From assembly GCF_014199935.1 (NCBI RefSeq), contig NZ_JACHOP010000004.1, positions 124,001-188,000 of the forward strand: a stretch of 64,000 bases of DNA, given 5' to 3'. The DNA comes from Methylorubrum rhodinum (GTDB lineage: Bacteria > Pseudomonadota > Alphaproteobacteria > Rhizobiales > Beijerinckiaceae). The position numbers and the translations under genes are program-made. Positions 25,034 to 35,767 of the stretch are shown here, in pieces. How positions within the stretch are numbered: position 1 is the stretch's first letter; every line of letters begins with the position of its first letter. Below the pieces are notes generated by a model, which was not told where the DNA came from, ran no database searches, and saw only the letters and a list, made by a program, of their open reading frames with translations.

Positions 25034-25618
25034 ATGCGCGTTCTGCTGGTGCATTGCCATCCCCGCGCCGACAGCTTCTCGGCAGCCCTCCGCGCGACCA
25101 CTTTCGCCGCCCTCGAAGCCGCGGGCCACACGGTCGAGACCATCGATCTCTACGCCGAAAACTTCGATCCGCGGCTGAGCGCCGAGGAGCGCGAAAACTA
25201 CTACGACGAGGCCGCGATCCCGGCCGACATCGCCGGGCATGTCGCGGCGCTGCGGCGGGCCGAGATGCTGGTGCTCGTCTACCCGACATGGTGGTTCGGG
25301 ATGCCGGCGATGCTCAAAGGTTGGTTCGACCGGGTGTGGCGGCCGGGCGTCGCCTTCGCGCTCGGCGGCGCCCGCGTGCTGCAGCCGCGGCTGACCAACA
25401 TCCGCCGGATCGCCGTGGTGACGACCTATGGCTCGCCGCGCTGGTTGCTCTGGCTCGTCGGCTGGCCGGATCGAAAGCTGGTCCGGCGGGGCATCGGCGT
25501 GCTCTGCGCCCCGCGCTGCCGGCTCGATTGGATCGCGCTCACCGGCATGGACGGCGCGACGCTCGAGGCGCGGGAGCGCTTCATCGGGCAAGTCCGGCGA
25601 AATCTGTCGCGCCTCTGA
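25034..25618 (+). CDS. Flavodoxin-fold NAD(P)H oxidoreductase (MdaB/NQO family)
   Basis: 194 residues. VLLVHCHPRADSFSAALRATTFAALEAAGH is the phosphate-binding FMN/FAD loop region of the flavodoxin_2 family, and VLVYPTWWFGMPAMLKGWFDRVWRPGVAF is the signature that packs on the flavin isoalloxazine ring. Relatives reduce quinones or other electrophiles by two electrons, protecting against redox cycling. The ATG at 25034 follows AAGGAGCCCTGCCG. Converges with the GFA gene, with six bases between them. Confidence 0.9.
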   Translation: MRVLLVHCHPRADSFSAALRATTFAALEAAGHTVETIDLYAENFDPRLSAEERENYYDEAAIPADIAGHVAALRRAEMLVLVYPTWWFGMPAMLKGWFDRVWRPGVAFALGGARVLQPRLTNIRRIAVVTTYGSPRWLLWLVGWPDRKLVRRGIGVLCAPRCRLDWIALTGMDGATLEARERFIGQVRRNLSRL

Positions 25619-25624
25619 CGGGCC

Positions 25625-26017
25625 TCAGCCCGGATAGCGCTCGAAGCGCGGCAGGTCGTGCGCGTCCGCCATCCAGGCGATGCGCTCGGCGACCTGGATA
25701 TGCGCCTGCGGCGGCAGGGATGCGGGATCGTCGAGGGTGCCGGTCTGCACGTCGATCATCCCCGGCAGCATCCGCTCGTTGACGTAGAACAGGCCGGTGC
25801 CGCAGCGGCCGCAGAAATGGCGCCGCCCGTGCTCCGACGAGCGGTAGACGGTGGGCTCGCCCTCGATCGTCACTTGGTCCGCCGGCACCATCGCCCAGCC
25901 GACCATCGGTGCGCCCGCGTGCCGACGGCAATCGGAGCAGTGGCAGAGCGCGTTGTGCACCGGCTCGCCCCGCATCGTGTAGCGGATGGCTCCGCAATGG
26001 CAGCGTCCGGTCGGCAT
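25625..26017 (-). CDS. GFA family protein (Mss4-like zinc domain)
   Basis: 130 residues with the full zinc-ligand set of the glutathione-dependent formaldehyde-activating (GFA/CENP-V) fold: GRCHCGAIRYTM, CHCSDCRRHAG and FCGRCGTGLFY. Members include S-hydroxymethylglutathione synthase, but most are of unknown activity and the name does not prove a formaldehyde role. It would be attractive in a methylotroph, yet the genomic context here gives no support. Confidence 0.87.
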   Translation of the reverse strand: MPTGRCHCGAIRYTMRGEPVHNALCHCSDCRRHAGAPMVGWAMVPADQVTIEGEPTVYRSSEHGRRHFCGRCGTGLFYVNERMLPGMIDVQTGTLDDPASLPPQAHIQVAERIAWMADAHDLPRFERYPG

Positions 26018-26069
26018 CGGCCTCTCCCTCGAATCGCGAGGCCGGACCGTAGCGTTCGGACCTCTCCTG

Positions 26070-26108
26070 AAAAAGCAGGAAACCGCGGCAGCCCTTCGGC
26101 TGCCGCGG
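26070..26108 (-). terminator. Rho-independent terminator of dctA
   Basis: On the minus strand the stem CCGCGGCAGCC / GGCTGCCGCGG (11 bp, four-base loop; 26083-26108) is followed by TTTCCTGCTTTTT. It lies 52 nt beyond the dctA stop codon. Confidence 0.85.
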
Positions 26109-26159
26109 CTCCCTCACGGGCGGGGCGTAAGGCGTGGGACGGTACCCGCCCGGAGCTCG

Positions 26160-27506
26160 TTACTCGGCGGGCTGGAGGACCGGCGCCGGGGCGGGGGCCG
26201 CCTCGATCGGCTTGCCGCCGAGCGCGGCGTGGAGCTTGGCCTCGTCGACCTCACCCTCCCAGCGGGCGACCACGATGCAGGCCACCGCGTTGCCGATGAA
26301 GTTGGTGAGCGCGCGGCACTCCGACATGAAGCGGTCGATGCCGAGGATCAGCGCCATGCCGACGACCGGCACGGAGGGGACCACCGCGAGCGTCGCGGCC
26401 AGCGTGATGAAGCCCGAGCCGGTGACGCCCGCCGCGCCCTTCGAGGAGAGCATCGCGACCAGCAGCAGCAGGATCTGCTCGCCGAAGGTGATCGGGGTGT
26501 CGGTGGCCTGGGCGATGAAGAGCGCGGCCATCGTCATGTAGATGTTGGTGCCGTCGAGGTTGAACGAGTAGCCGGTGGGGACCACGAGGCCGACGACGGG
26601 GCGCGAGCAGCCGGCCTTCTCCATCTTCTCGATGAGGGTCGGCAGCGCGGACTCGGAGGACGAAGTGCCGAGCACCAGCATCAGCTCTTCCTTGATGTAG
26701 CGGATGAGCTTGACGATGGAGAAGCCGTTGTAGCGGGCGACCGCGCCGAGGACGCCGAAGACGAAGATCGCGGAGGTCAGGTAGAAGGCGCCGACGAGGT
26801 AGGCGAGGTTGGCGAGCGAGGAGATGCCGTACTTGCCGATGGTGAAGGCCATCGCGCCGAAGGCGCCGATGGGGGCGACCTTCATGATGATGTTGACGAC
26901 GCCGAAGACGGCTTCCGACATGATCTTGATGATGTCGAGGACCGGCTTGCCGCGGTCGCCGAGGAAGGCGAGGCCGAAGCCGAACAGCACCGAGAAGAAC
27001 AGCACCTGAAGGATCTCACCGCCCGCGAAGGCGCCGACGGCGGTCGTCGGGATGATGTTCATCAGGAAGTCGCCGATGTTCTGCTCCTTCGCCTTGCCGG
27101 CGTAGGTCGCGACCGCCTTGGGATCGAGCGAGTTCGGGTCGATGTGCAGGCCGTGGCCGGGCTGGAGCACGTTGGCGACGATCAGGCCGACGATCAGGGC
27201 CAGCGTCGAGAACGTGAGGAAGTACGCCAGCGCCTTGCCGCCGACGCGGCCGACCTTCTCGAGGTTGGTCATGCCGGCGATGCCGGAGACCACGGTGAGG
27301 AAGATCACCGGGGCGATGATCATCTTGACGAGCTTGATGAAGGCGTCGCCGAGCGGCTTCATGTCGGCGCCGAGCTTCGGATAGAAGTGGCCGAGCGTGA
27401 TGCCGATCGCGACGGCGACGAGCACTTGGAAATAGAGCGTGCGGTAGAACGGCTTGGGGGCGGACGGCGCGTGCGGCGCGGTCAGCGGGGACGGTACGGC
27501 ACCCAT
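26160..27506 (-). CDS. dctA: C4-dicarboxylate/H+ (Na+) symporter DctA
   Basis: 448 residues of the DAACS (SLC1-type) family. Signatures include [19 protein letters not shown], the serine-rich re-entrant loop [22 protein letters not shown] and [26 protein letters not shown], which form the substrate and ion sites for succinate, fumarate and malate uptake across the inner membrane. The ATG at 27506 follows GGGAGAAGCCCC. Divergent from dctB-dctD with a sigma-54 promoter between, the rhizobial arrangement, so expression should need DctD-P. Confidence 0.96.
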   Translation of the reverse strand: MGAVPSPLTAPHAPSAPKPFYRTLYFQVLVAVAIGITLGHFYPKLGADMKPLGDAFIKLVKMIIAPVIFLTVVSGIAGMTNLEKVGRVGGKALAYFLTFSTLALIVGLIVANVLQPGHGLHIDPNSLDPKAVATYAGKAKEQNIGDFLMNIIPTTAVGAFAGGEILQVLFFSVLFGFGLAFLGDRGKPVLDIIKIMSEAVFGVVNIIMKVAPIGAFGAMAFTIGKYGISSLANLAYLVGAFYLTSAIFVFGVLGAVARYNGFSIVKLIRYIKEELMLVLGTSSSESALPTLIEKMEKAGCSRPVVGLVVPTGYSFNLDGTNIYMTMAALFIAQATDTPITFGEQILLLLVAMLSSKGAAGVTGSGFITLAATLAVVPSVPVVGMALILGIDRFMSECRALTNFIGNAVACIVVARWEGEVDEAKLHAALGGKPIEAAPAPAPVLQPAE

Positions 27507-27649
27507 GGGGCTTCTCCCTGCGAGAGATGGATCGGTTCGGTGGGATCGGCCGCCGGTCCCGTCTGGGATCTCGTCGACGTCCACTCTTGCTTTTGGCCTT
27601 CCGGCACACAGCTCTGCGGTTCGGGCATGGCTGCGTTTCGCGATATGAA

Positions 27650-27666
27650 TGGCAACCGTCGTGCCA
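27650..27666 (-). promoter_or_regulatory. Sigma-54 (-24/-12) promoter of dctA
   Basis: On the minus strand CTGGCACGACGGTTGCCA reads as TGGCACG-N4-TTGCC, matching the RpoN consensus TGGCACG-N4-TTGCW at nearly every position with GG and GC at correct spacing. It predicts a start about 12 nt downstream (near 27640) and a 130-nt leader before dctA. Confidence 0.88.
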
Positions 27667-27749
27667 GCTCCGAACGGCCGGTAACTTTTTGCTAACGCCT
27701 TGAAATGAGACTTATTTTTCACGTTGGTGCCCAGCGCTCCGAAGAGGCC

Positions 27750-27799
27750 TCTGCGGCTTTCCGCACGGGGCCGCGGGATTCGTTCCGGGATTCCGCACG
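27750..27799 (-). promoter_or_regulatory. Tandem DctD upstream activator sites
   Basis: TCTGCGGCTTTCCGCACG (27750-27767) is a near-match to the Sinorhizobium DctD site TGTGCGGAAATCCGCACA. A second, more degenerate copy with the same TTCCGCAC half is at 27782-27799, 32 bp (about three helical turns) away. They lie about 90-130 bp upstream of the dctA -24 element, the usual enhancer distance, and just before the dctB start codon. Confidence 0.75.
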
Positions 27800-27811
27800 G
27801 GGTCGGGGGCG

Positions 27812-29656
27812 ATGAGCGAGCCTGCTTCCGGCGAGGTGCGTCCCGGCACGGGCCTCTTCCTGATCGCCGGGCTCGTCGCGCTGGCGCTCGCGGTCTGGCT
27901 CGGCGGGCGGCTGGCGGAACGGTTCGCGCTCGCCGACCTGCGGCGCACCGCCCAGTCGACTCTGAGCCTCCAGGTCGCGGCGCTCTCGGCCGAGATGCAG
28001 CGCCAGAGCGCGCTGCCGCTGGCGCTCGCCACCGATCCCGAGATCCTGCGCGCCGTCGGGCCCGCGCCGGACAAGGCGCTGACCGACAGCGTGAACGGCC
28101 GGCTCGCGCAGATCGCCCGCGCCACGGGAACGACGGTGATCTACGTCGCCCGCGCCGACGGCGTGACCGTGCTGGCGAGCAACGCCGAGGAGCCGCGCAG
28201 CTTCGTCGGCAACAACTACGCCTTCCGCCCGTACTTCCGTCAGGCGATGGAGACAGGAGCGGGCTCGCAATTCGCGCTCGGCACCGTGAGCGGCCGGCCC
28301 GGCTTCTACCTGTCGCGGCGCCTGCCGGGTGCGGCCGGCGTGGTCATGGTCAAGATCGAGTTCGACGGGGTCGAGGCGGCGTGGCGGGCGGCGGGCGAGA
28401 ACGTGTTCGTCACGGATGCCCGCGGGATCGTGCTGGTGGCGAGCGAGCCGGCATGGCGCTTCACGGCCCTGCGCGGCCTCGACGCGGCGGAGCGCCGACG
28501 CATCGGCGAAACGCGCGATTTCGGCGAGGCGACCCTCGCGCCGCTGCCGATCTATCCGGACGGGGCCTCGGACGACCTCGTGCGGGTCGGCAACGGCGGA
28601 CGGCCGGCTTGGCCCGCCCTGATGCTCGATGCCGCGGTGCCCGACACCACGTGGCGGCTCCACACCCTGACCCCGATCGCCGCGGCGGTCGAGCGCGAGC
28701 GGGTGCAGGGGCGGCTGATCGCGCTGCTCGCCACCGGCCTCGCCTGGGGCGCCCTGGCGACCTGGCTCGCGCGGCAGCGGCGGGTCCGCGACCGTCTCTC
28801 CGAGGAGGCGGCGCGGCGCGAGGAACTGGAGCGGCGCGTCGCCGAGCGCACGCAGGCCTTGAGCGACGCCAACCGCCAGCTCGTTGCCGAGATGGAGGAG
28901 CGGCGCCGCTCGGAGGCCGAGCGCGAGCGGCTGGACCGCGAACTCGCCCAGGCCGGTCGGCTGGCGGCGCTCGGGCAGTTCGCGGCCAGCATGGCCCATG
29001 AGATCAACCAGCCGCTCGCCGCGATCCGCTCCTACGCCGACAACACCGCGATCCTCGTGCGGCGCGGGCGGATCGAGGACGCCGCCGAGAACGTCTCCGC
29101 CATCGGCCGGCTGACCGAGCGGATCGGCCGGCTGACGAGCCAGCTCAAGGGGTTCGCCCGGCGCGCCTCCGGCCGGCGCGAGCCGGTGCGGCTCGCCGAG
29201 ATCGTCGGCGGCAGCTTTGAGGTGCTCGGCACCCGCGCTCGGGAAACCGGCATCCGCCTCGACGTGCCCGCGCTCGCCCCCGATCTCGCCGTGCTCGGCG
29301 ACGGGCCGCGCCTGGAGCAGGTCGTGGTCAATCTGGTCCAGAACGCCCTCGACGCGGTCGCCGGGCGGCCCGCCCCCTGGGTCCGGCTCTCGGTCGAAGA
29401 GGACGCGGAGCGGGTGGTCCTCGCGGTGGCGGACAACGGCCCCGGCATCCCGGAGGCCGCGCGGGCGCAGGTGTTCGACGCCTTCTTCACCACCAAGGCC
29501 GACGGCCTCGGCCTGGGGCTCGCCATCTCCCGCGGCATCGTCGAGGAATGCGGCGGCACCCTGTCGGTGACGTCGGGCGTTGACGGCACCGTGTTCCGCA
29601 TGGACCTTTTGCGCGCGGGCGTGGCCGTGCGAGAGGCCGTTCAGGAGACCTCATGA
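27812..29656 (+). CDS. dctB: C4-dicarboxylate sensor histidine kinase DctB
   Basis: 614 residues. Two transmembrane helices (about 15-32 and 308-327) bracket a periplasmic double-PAS-like sensor of about 275 residues containing [18 protein letters not shown] and [12 protein letters not shown], typical of DctB. A coiled coil leads to the HisKA box with phospho-acceptor His396 ([18 protein letters not shown]) and an HATPase domain with [22 protein letters not shown] and GLGLGLAIS. It phosphorylates DctD on sensing external C4-dicarboxylates. Overlaps dctD by 4 bp. Confidence 0.94.
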   Translation: MSEPASGEVRPGTGLFLIAGLVALALAVWLGGRLAERFALADLRRTAQSTLSLQVAALSAEMQRQSALPLALATDPEILRAVGPAPDKALTDSVNGRLAQIARATGTTVIYVARADGVTVLASNAEEPRSFVGNNYAFRPYFRQAMETGAGSQFALGTVSGRPGFYLSRRLPGAAGVVMVKIEFDGVEAAWRAAGENVFVTDARGIVLVASEPAWRFTALRGLDAAERRRIGETRDFGEATLAPLPIYPDGASDDLVRVGNGGRPAWPALMLDAAVPDTTWRLHTLTPIAAAVERERVQGRLIALLATGLAWGALATWLARQRRVRDRLSEEAARREELERRVAERTQALSDANRQLVAEMEERRRSEAERERLDRELAQAGRLAALGQFAASMAHEINQPLAAIRSYADNTAILVRRGRIEDAAENVSAIGRLTERIGRLTSQLKGFARRASGRREPVRLAEIVGGSFEVLGTRARETGIRLDVPALAPDLAVLGDGPRLEQVVVNLVQNALDAVAGRPAPWVRLSVEEDAERVVLAVADNGPGIPEAARAQVFDAFFTTKADGLGLGLAISRGIVEECGGTLSVTSGVDGTVFRMDLLRAGVAVREAVQETS

Positions 29657-31011
29657 GCGGCGAACCCCAACCCGATCGATCCGAGCGCATCGTCTTCGTC
29701 GACGACGAGGAGGACGTGCGCCGGGCCAACCGCCAGAGCCTCGAACTGGACGGCTTCTCGGTCGAGACCTTCGAAACCGCGGAAGCCGCGCTCGCGGCCA
29801 TCCGGGCCGAGCCGCCGGGCGTTGTCGTCACCGACGTGCGCTTGCCCGGCATGGACGGGCGCGCCCTGTTCGAGCGGGTGCGGGCCGACGACCCGGACCT
29901 TCCGGTGATCCTCATCACCGGCCACGGCGACATCTCCATGGCGGTCGCGGCGATGCGCGGCGGCGCCTACGATTTTCTGGCCAAGCCCTATCCGGCGGAC
30001 AGTCTGATGGGCTCGGTGCGCCGCGCCCTGTACCACCGCCGGCTCGTGCTGGAGAACCGCCGCCTCAACGCCCGGCTGGATGCCGCGATCGAGGAGGACC
30101 CGGCCTTCCTCGGCATCTCGCCGGAGATCGTGCGCCTGCGCCGTCTGGTGCGCGACGTGGCCTCGGCCGACGTGGACGTGCTGGTGCTCGGGGAGACCGG
30201 TTCGGGCAAGGAGGTGGTGGCCAGCGCCCTCCACCGCTGGAGCCGGCGTACATCGAAGAACTTCGTCGCGATGAATTGCGGCGCGCTGCCCGACAGCGTG
30301 GTCGAGAGCGAGCTGTTCGGCCACGAGGCCGGCGCCTTCACCGGCGCGCTCAAGCGCCGGGTCGGGCGCATCGAGCACGCGCAAGGGGGCACGCTGTTCC
30401 TCGACGAGATCGAGAGCATGCCGCTCGCGCTGCAGGTGAAGCTGCTGCGCGTGCTGCAGGAGCGGGTGGTCGAGCCGCTCGGCACCAACGAGCGCCGGCC
30501 CGTGGACATGCGGGTGGTCTCGGCGACCAAGGTCGATCTCGGCCAGGAGGCCGCCGCCGGCACGTTCCGCGACGACCTCTATCACCGGCTCAACGTGGTG
30601 ACCGTCTCGATTCCGCCGCTGCGCGAGCGGCGGGAGGACATCCTGCTCCTGTTCCAGCACTTCCTGGTCCGCGCCGCCGCCCGATTCGGGCGCGAGCCGC
30701 CGCCGGTGACGGGGGCGATGCGCGATCACCTCACCCGCCATTCCTGGCCCGGCAACGTGCGCGAACTCGACCACTTCGCCGAGCGCTGTGCCCTGGGGCT
30801 CGCGGGCCAAGCGCCGCCGGACGCGCCCGCGCCGACGACGGCGCTCACGCTCTCGGAGCAGGTCGAGCGGTTCGAGCGCGGCCTGATCCGCGAGGAGCTG
30901 ATCATGGCCGGCGGCGACGTGCGGGTGGCGGCAGAATCCCTCGGCGTCCCGCGAAAAACCCTCTACGACAAGATCGCCCGCTACGGCCTCGCGCCGACGG
31001 ATTTCCGGTAG
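29653..31011 (+). CDS. dctD: C4-dicarboxylate response regulator DctD (sigma-54 activator)
   Basis: 452 residues. Receiver domain with acidic pocket VDDEED and phospho-acceptor Asp61 ([12 protein letters not shown]). AAA+ domain with Walker A GETGSGKE, the sigma-54-contacting GAFTGA loop, Walker [13 protein letters not shown] and the [13 protein letters not shown] sensor region. Fis-type HTH at the C-terminus ([24 protein letters not shown]). ATGA overlap with dctB shows coupling. It should drive dctA from the sites listed at 27750-27799. Ends 4 bp before the convergent GGDEF-EAL gene. Confidence 0.95.
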   Translation: MSGEPQPDRSERIVFVDDEEDVRRANRQSLELDGFSVETFETAEAALAAIRAEPPGVVVTDVRLPGMDGRALFERVRADDPDLPVILITGHGDISMAVAAMRGGAYDFLAKPYPADSLMGSVRRALYHRRLVLENRRLNARLDAAIEEDPAFLGISPEIVRLRRLVRDVASADVDVLVLGETGSGKEVVASALHRWSRRTSKNFVAMNCGALPDSVVESELFGHEAGAFTGALKRRVGRIEHAQGGTLFLDEIESMPLALQVKLLRVLQERVVEPLGTNERRPVDMRVVSATKVDLGQEAAAGTFRDDLYHRLNVVTVSIPPLRERREDILLLFQHFLVRAAARFGREPPPVTGAMRDHLTRHSWPGNVRELDHFAERCALGLAGQAPPDAPAPTTALTLSEQVERFERGLIREELIMAGGDVRVAAESLGVPRKTLYDKIARYGLAPTDFR

Positions 31012-31015
31012 CCCG

Positions 31016-34000
31016 TCACGCCGCCACGCTGGTCCGCCCGCGCATGAAGCTGCGGGCGTCCTCCGCCGCCATCGGGCGCGACAGGAGAAAGCCCTGCACC
31101 TCGGTGCAGCCCTTTTCGCGAAGGCGCCCGAGCTGTTCCTCGGTCTCGACGCCCTCGGCGGTGATGGTGGAGCCGAGCCGCTCGCCGATGCCGACGATGG
31201 CGCCCACGATCGCCGCCGCCACCGGATTGTCGAGGTCGCGCACGAAAGAGCGGTCGACCTTGATCTTGTCGAAGGGGAACCGGCACAGGTAGCTCAAGGA
31301 CGAGTAGCCGGTGCCGAAATCGTCGAGGGCGATCCGCACGCCGAGCGCCCGCAGGCGGTGCAGGCAGCCGATCACGGCCTCCGAATCCTGCATCAGCACG
31401 CTCTCGGTGATCTCCAGCTCCAGCCGCCGCGCGGGCAGGCCCGAGGCGGCGAGCGCCCGGATCACCGCCTGCTCCAGCCCCTGCTTGCGGAACTGCACTG
31501 CCGAGACGTTGACCGCGACCCGCATCTCGCCGGGCCAGGAGGCCGCCTCGCGGCAGGCCTCGTTGAGCGCCCAAGCGCCCATCGGGGCAATCAGCCCGGA
31601 TTCCTCGGCGACCGGGATGAACTCGGCCGGCGACACCGGCCCGCGCACCGGATGGTTCCAGCGCAGCAGCGCCTCGAACCCGCTCGGGGTGCCGTCGGCG
31701 AGGGCGAAGATCGGCTGGTAGTGCAGGGCGAAGCCGCCGGTGCGCAGCGCGTCGCGCAGGTCGAGTTCGAGGAGGTTGCGGGTCGCGACCGCGGCGTCCA
31801 TCCCGCGCTCGTAGAAGCGGAAGGCGTTCCGGCCGGAATCCTTGGCCCGGTAGAGGGCGATGTCGGCGTTCTTGAACAGGGTCTCGGGGCTGTCGCCGTC
31901 CTCGGGCCCGACGGCGATGCCGATCGAGACGCCGATCGCCGCCGATAGGCCGTCGAGATCGACCGGGCGCCCGAGCGACTGGATGATGCGCCGCGCCACC
32001 GCGGCGATGCGGCGGGTCTCGTCCTGATCCGTCAGGATGATGGCGAACTCGTCACCGCCGAGGCGAGCCACCATGTCGCCCTCGCGCAGGGCCGCGCCCA
32101 GGCGTTCGGCGACGACGCGCAGCAGCGCGTCGCCCGCCGGATGGCCGAAGGTGTCGTTGACCGCCTTGAACCGGTCGAGGTCGCAGCACAGCACCGCCAC
32201 CCGGCCGCCCCAGCGGCGGGCGCCCGCGAGGGCGCGCCCAAGCGTCTCATGGAACAGTCGGCGGTTCGGCAGGCCGGTCAGGGCGTCGTGGCGGGCGATG
32301 TGCTCGATCAGCGCCTCGGCCCGCTTGCGCTCCGTGGCATCGGCGACCGTTCCCTCGTAGCCGGCGGGCGCTCCGTCGGCACCCGGCACCAGCCACGCCG
32401 TCTCCGAGACCCAGATCGAATCCCCGCCCGCGTGGCGGCGCACCTCCGAGACGAAGTCCTCGACCCGCCCGTCGCGGTGCAGGAGGTCGAGGAAGGCGGC
32501 GTGCCGCTCGGGATCGACGTACCAGTCGTGGCCGAAGGTGGTCTCGGGCACGAGCAGGCCGCGGCCGTGGTCGTAGCCGTGCAGGCGCACCAGTGCCCGG
32601 TTCGCCTGGACGATGACGCCGTCGAGGCGGGCTCGGTAGACGCCGATCACCGCGTTCTGGAACAGCGACTGGTAGTCGGCCTCCGCCGCGCGGAGCGCCG
32701 CCTCGCCCTGCCGCCGCTCGGTCACGTCGGTATAGGTGCAGACGGTGCCGCCCGACTGCGTCGGCGCGATTCGGACCTCCACCACGACGCCGTTGGGGCG
32801 GGTGCGCTCGTACCGGCTGATGGGGGGACGCGGGCTGTTGCCCAGCAGCCAGTCGCGCACCTCCGGCGGGGCATTGCGGAATTCGCCGGATTTGGCCTGG
32901 AAGCGCAGCAGGTCGGCGTAGCGGGCGCCCTCGTGCAGCACGTCGTCCGGCAGGCTGAGGATCGTGCGGGCGCGCTGGTTGTGGACGCGGATGCGGCCGT
33001 CGGGATCGATCATCATCAATCCCTGGCCCATCGCCTCCAGGGTCGTGCGCAGGACCTCGCCGGCCTCGCGCTGCTGCCGCTCGGAGCGGGCGAGGTCCGT
33101 CACGTCGAGACAGACGCCGTAGATCGCGACGAGCCGGCCCGAATCGTCGTGCTGGGCGATGGCGTGGACTGTGACCACGCGCTCCTCGCCGTCCGGCCGG
33201 ATCACCCGCGAGCGGTGATCGTAGCCGCCGCCCTCCGCGGTGCCGCGCCCGGCCAGCGCCTCTTCGATCGCGCGGTACACCCGGGCGCGGTCGTCCGCGT
33301 GGTAGAAACCGATATGGGTGTCGAGGGGAAGGGTGCTCAGCGCCGCGTTGCGCCCGAAGATGCGGGCGACGCCGTCCGACCACGTGATGGTCCGGCTCTC
33401 CACATCGACCCGCCAGTGGCCGAAGCAGGCGGTGCGTTCGGCCATGGCGTGCGCCGCCTGGGTGACGCGGAGCGCCGCCTCCCGCTCGACGAGGCGCGCC
33501 TCGGCCCGGACGCGCTCCCGCGCCTCGGCCTCGGCGGCGTCGCGCCGCTCGTGCAATTGGAGATGGGCCTCGGCCAGCAGCGCCAGTTCTTGCAGCGCGC
33601 GCACCTGCGATTCCGAAAAATCCGGGCGCGGCACGCGGTCGATGACGCAGAACGTGCCGATGGTCCGGCCGCTGATCGAACCGATCGCCACGCCCGCGTA
33701 GAAGCGCGCCTGCGGCGGGCCGACGACCAGGGGCGAATGAGCGAAGCGCGCGTCCCGCGTCAGGTCGGGCACCACCAGCGCTTGGCCCCGGGCGCGGCGG
33801 ATGGTGTGGCTGCAGAAAGCGCTCTCGCGGTCGGCGCCGTCGTCCTCGACGCCGCATCGCCCCCGGAACCAGAACCGATCCTCGTCGATGAGCGGAACCA
33901 GGGCGAGCGGCGTCCCGAACAGCTCGGACGCCGTCCGGCACAGGGCATCGAGATGCTGCTGCGGGCCCGTCTCCAGAATCGCCCGGGGAGGCGGAGGAGC

Positions 34001-34024
34001 GGCGTCGTGGTCGAAACTCTGCAC
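31016..34024 (-). CDS. GAF-PAS-PAS-PAS-GGDEF-EAL cyclic-di-GMP turnover protein
   Basis: About 1,002 residues, no membrane segments. An N-terminal GAF domain (LDALCRTASELFGTPLALVPLIDEDRFWFRG) is followed by three PAS domains (roughly 205-315, 320-435, 440-560). The GGDEF domain has an intact RLGGDEF motif near residue 655 with an RxxD inhibitory site (REGD) five residues before. The EAL domain has GFEALLRWNHP near 785, LEITES, LDDFGTGYSSL, KVDRSF and AEGVETEEQ. All key catalytic residues of both domains look intact, so synthesis and breakdown are both possible. I chose GTG 34024; TTG starts at 34036 and 34102 are alternatives. Confidence 0.9.
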   Translation of the reverse strand: MQSFDHDAAPPPPRAILETGPQQHLDALCRTASELFGTPLALVPLIDEDRFWFRGRCGVEDDGADRESAFCSHTIRRARGQALVVPDLTRDARFAHSPLVVGPPQARFYAGVAIGSISGRTIGTFCVIDRVPRPDFSESQVRALQELALLAEAHLQLHERRDAAEAEARERVRAEARLVEREAALRVTQAAHAMAERTACFGHWRVDVESRTITWSDGVARIFGRNAALSTLPLDTHIGFYHADDRARVYRAIEEALAGRGTAEGGGYDHRSRVIRPDGEERVVTVHAIAQHDDSGRLVAIYGVCLDVTDLARSERQQREAGEVLRTTLEAMGQGLMMIDPDGRIRVHNQRARTILSLPDDVLHEGARYADLLRFQAKSGEFRNAPPEVRDWLLGNSPRPPISRYERTRPNGVVVEVRIAPTQSGGTVCTYTDVTERRQGEAALRAAEADYQSLFQNAVIGVYRARLDGVIVQANRALVRLHGYDHGRGLLVPETTFGHDWYVDPERHAAFLDLLHRDGRVEDFVSEVRRHAGGDSIWVSETAWLVPGADGAPAGYEGTVADATERKRAEALIEHIARHDALTGLPNRRLFHETLGRALAGARRWGGRVAVLCCDLDRFKAVNDTFGHPAGDALLRVVAERLGAALREGDMVARLGGDEFAIILTDQDETRRIAAVARRIIQSLGRPVDLDGLSAAIGVSIGIAVGPEDGDSPETLFKNADIALYRAKDSGRNAFRFYERGMDAAVATRNLLELDLRDALRTGGFALHYQPIFALADGTPSGFEALLRWNHPVRGPVSPAEFIPVAEESGLIAPMGAWALNEACREAASWPGEMRVAVNVSAVQFRKQGLEQAVIRALAASGLPARRLELEITESVLMQDSEAVIGCLHRLRALGVRIALDDFGTGYSSLSYLCRFPFDKIKVDRSFVRDLDNPVAAAIVGAIVGIGERLGSTITAEGVETEEQLGRLREKGCTEVQGFLLSRPMAAEDARSFMRGRTSVAA

Positions 34025-34213
34025 CGGCGGGTCCAATGTCTTGGTTCGGATCTTCCGCCGAGGCCGAGACGGGCTTCGGAGCGGGCGACCCGGAACACGC
34101 AAGACATGTCCAGCCGAGCGTTAACAATCCTGTTTCATGACGACGGCAAAAGAGTATCCCGAGGCGTCCGGAGCCCCGCCGGACTGGTTCGGCCGCGCGA
34201 TGATGCGGAAATC

Positions 34214-35686
34214 TCACTCGATCCCGAGTTTGGCCTTCAACAGCGCGTTGACCGCGGCCGGGTTGGCCTTGCCGCCGGTGGCCTTCATGGTCTGGCCGAC
34301 GAACCAGCCGAGCAGCGTCGGCTTCGCCCGCGCCTGCTCGACCTTGTCCGGGTTCTTGGCGATGATCTCGTCCACCGCCGCCTCAATGGCGCCGGTATCG
34401 GTGACCTGCTTCATGCCGCGTGTCTCGACGATGGCGCGCGGGTCGCCGCCCTCGGACCAGACGATTTCGAACAGGTCCTTGGCGATCTTGCCGGAGATCA
34501 CGCCCTCACCGATGAGATCGACGATGCCGCCGAGCTGGTCCGCCGAGACCGGCGTGTCCTCGATCGAGCGGCCCTCCTTGTTGAGGCGCCCGAACAGCTC
34601 GTTGATCACCCAGTTGGCCGCGGCCTTGCCGTCGCGGCCCCGCGCCACCGCCTCGAAATAGTCGGCGGACGGGCGCTCGGCCACGAGCACGCCCGCGTCG
34701 TAGGCCGACAGCCCGTAATCCTTGACGAAGCGGGCCTTCTTGGCGTCCGGCAATTCCGGCAGGCCCTCGGCCAGGGCATCGACATAGGCCTGATCGAATT
34801 CGAGCGGCAGCAGATCGGGGTCGGGGAAGTAGCGGTAATCGTGCGCCTCTTCCTTGGAGCGCATCGAGCGGGTCTCGCCCTTGCCCGGATCGAACAGGCG
34901 CGTTTCCTGATCGATCGTGCCGCCGTCCTCCAGGATCGCGATCTGGCGGCGGGCCTCGACCTCGATCGCCTGACCGATGAAGCGGATCGAGTTGACGTTC
35001 TTGATCTCGCAGCGGGTGCCTAAGCCCTCGCCGGGGCGGCGCACCGAGACGTTCACGTCGGCGCGCAAGGAGCCCTTCTCCATGTCGCCGTCGCAGGTGC
35101 CGAGATAGCGCAGGATCGTGCGCAGCTTCGTCACGTAGGCCTTGGCCTCCTCCGACGAGCGCAGATCGGGCCGCGAGACGATCTCCATAAGCGCCACGCC
35201 CGAGCGGTTGAGATCGACGAAGCTCTTGGTCGGGTCCTGATCGTGCAGGGACTTGCCCGCGTCCTGCTCCAGATGCAGCCGCTCGATGCCCACCGTGATC
35301 GAGGCGCCGTCGGGGAGATCGACCAGCACCTCGCCCTCGCCGACGATCGGGTCCTTGTACTGCGAGATCTGGTAGCCCTGCGGCAGGTCCGGGTAAAAGT
35401 AATTCTTGCGGTCGAACACCGAGCGCAGGTGGACCTTGGCCTTCAGCCCGAGACCGGTGCGCACGGCCTGGGCGACGCACTCCTCGTTGATGACCGGCAG
35501 CATGCCCGGCATCGCCGCATCGACCAGCGAGACGTGGTCGTTCGGCTCGGCCCCGAAGGCGGTCGAGGCGCCGGAGAACAGCTTCGAGCGGCTGGTGACC
35601 TGGGCGTGGATCTCCATGCCGATCACGACCTCCCAGTCGTGCAGGCCGCCCTTGATCAGCTTCTTGGGATCGACGCGCTCGGTCAT
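34214..35686 (-). CDS. gatB: Aspartyl/glutamyl-tRNA(Asn/Gln) amidotransferase subunit B
   Basis: 490 residues. [26 protein letters not shown] is the diagnostic GatB opening; [18 protein letters not shown], the [19 protein letters not shown] block and [12 protein letters not shown] follow, and the C-terminal YqeY-like tail domain ends [18 protein letters not shown]. With GatA and GatC it converts misacylated Glu-tRNA-Gln/Asp-tRNA-Asn to the amide form; GatB carries the kinase site and binds the tRNA. gatA and gatC are not in this window. Confidence 0.97.
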   Translation of the reverse strand: MTERVDPKKLIKGGLHDWEVVIGMEIHAQVTSRSKLFSGASTAFGAEPNDHVSLVDAAMPGMLPVINEECVAQAVRTGLGLKAKVHLRSVFDRKNYFYPDLPQGYQISQYKDPIVGEGEVLVDLPDGASITVGIERLHLEQDAGKSLHDQDPTKSFVDLNRSGVALMEIVSRPDLRSSEEAKAYVTKLRTILRYLGTCDGDMEKGSLRADVNVSVRRPGEGLGTRCEIKNVNSIRFIGQAIEVEARRQIAILEDGGTIDQETRLFDPGKGETRSMRSKEEAHDYRYFPDPDLLPLEFDQAYVDALAEGLPELPDAKKARFVKDYGLSAYDAGVLVAERPSADYFEAVARGRDGKAAANWVINELFGRLNKEGRSIEDTPVSADQLGGIVDLIGEGVISGKIAKDLFEIVWSEGGDPRAIVETRGMKQVTDTGAIEAAVDEIIAKNPDKVEQARAKPTLLGWFVGQTMKATGGKANPAAVNALLKAKLGIE

Positions 35687-35767
35687 GTCTGTTCGCGATT
35701 CTTCGTGCAGTCAGCGCCCGAAGGGCGCGTTTCTTCCGCAGTGTGTAGGAAGCGGGTGCCGGACGGG

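Noticed and set aside
25625..26017. GFA protein as evidence of a formaldehyde oxidation system
   Set aside because: The family name covers many unrelated activities and no glutathione-dependent formaldehyde dehydrogenase gene is nearby.
25986..27695. 569-codon plus-strand frame opposite dctA
   Set aside because: Asp/Glu/Arg/His-rich translation complementary to DctA; no family features.
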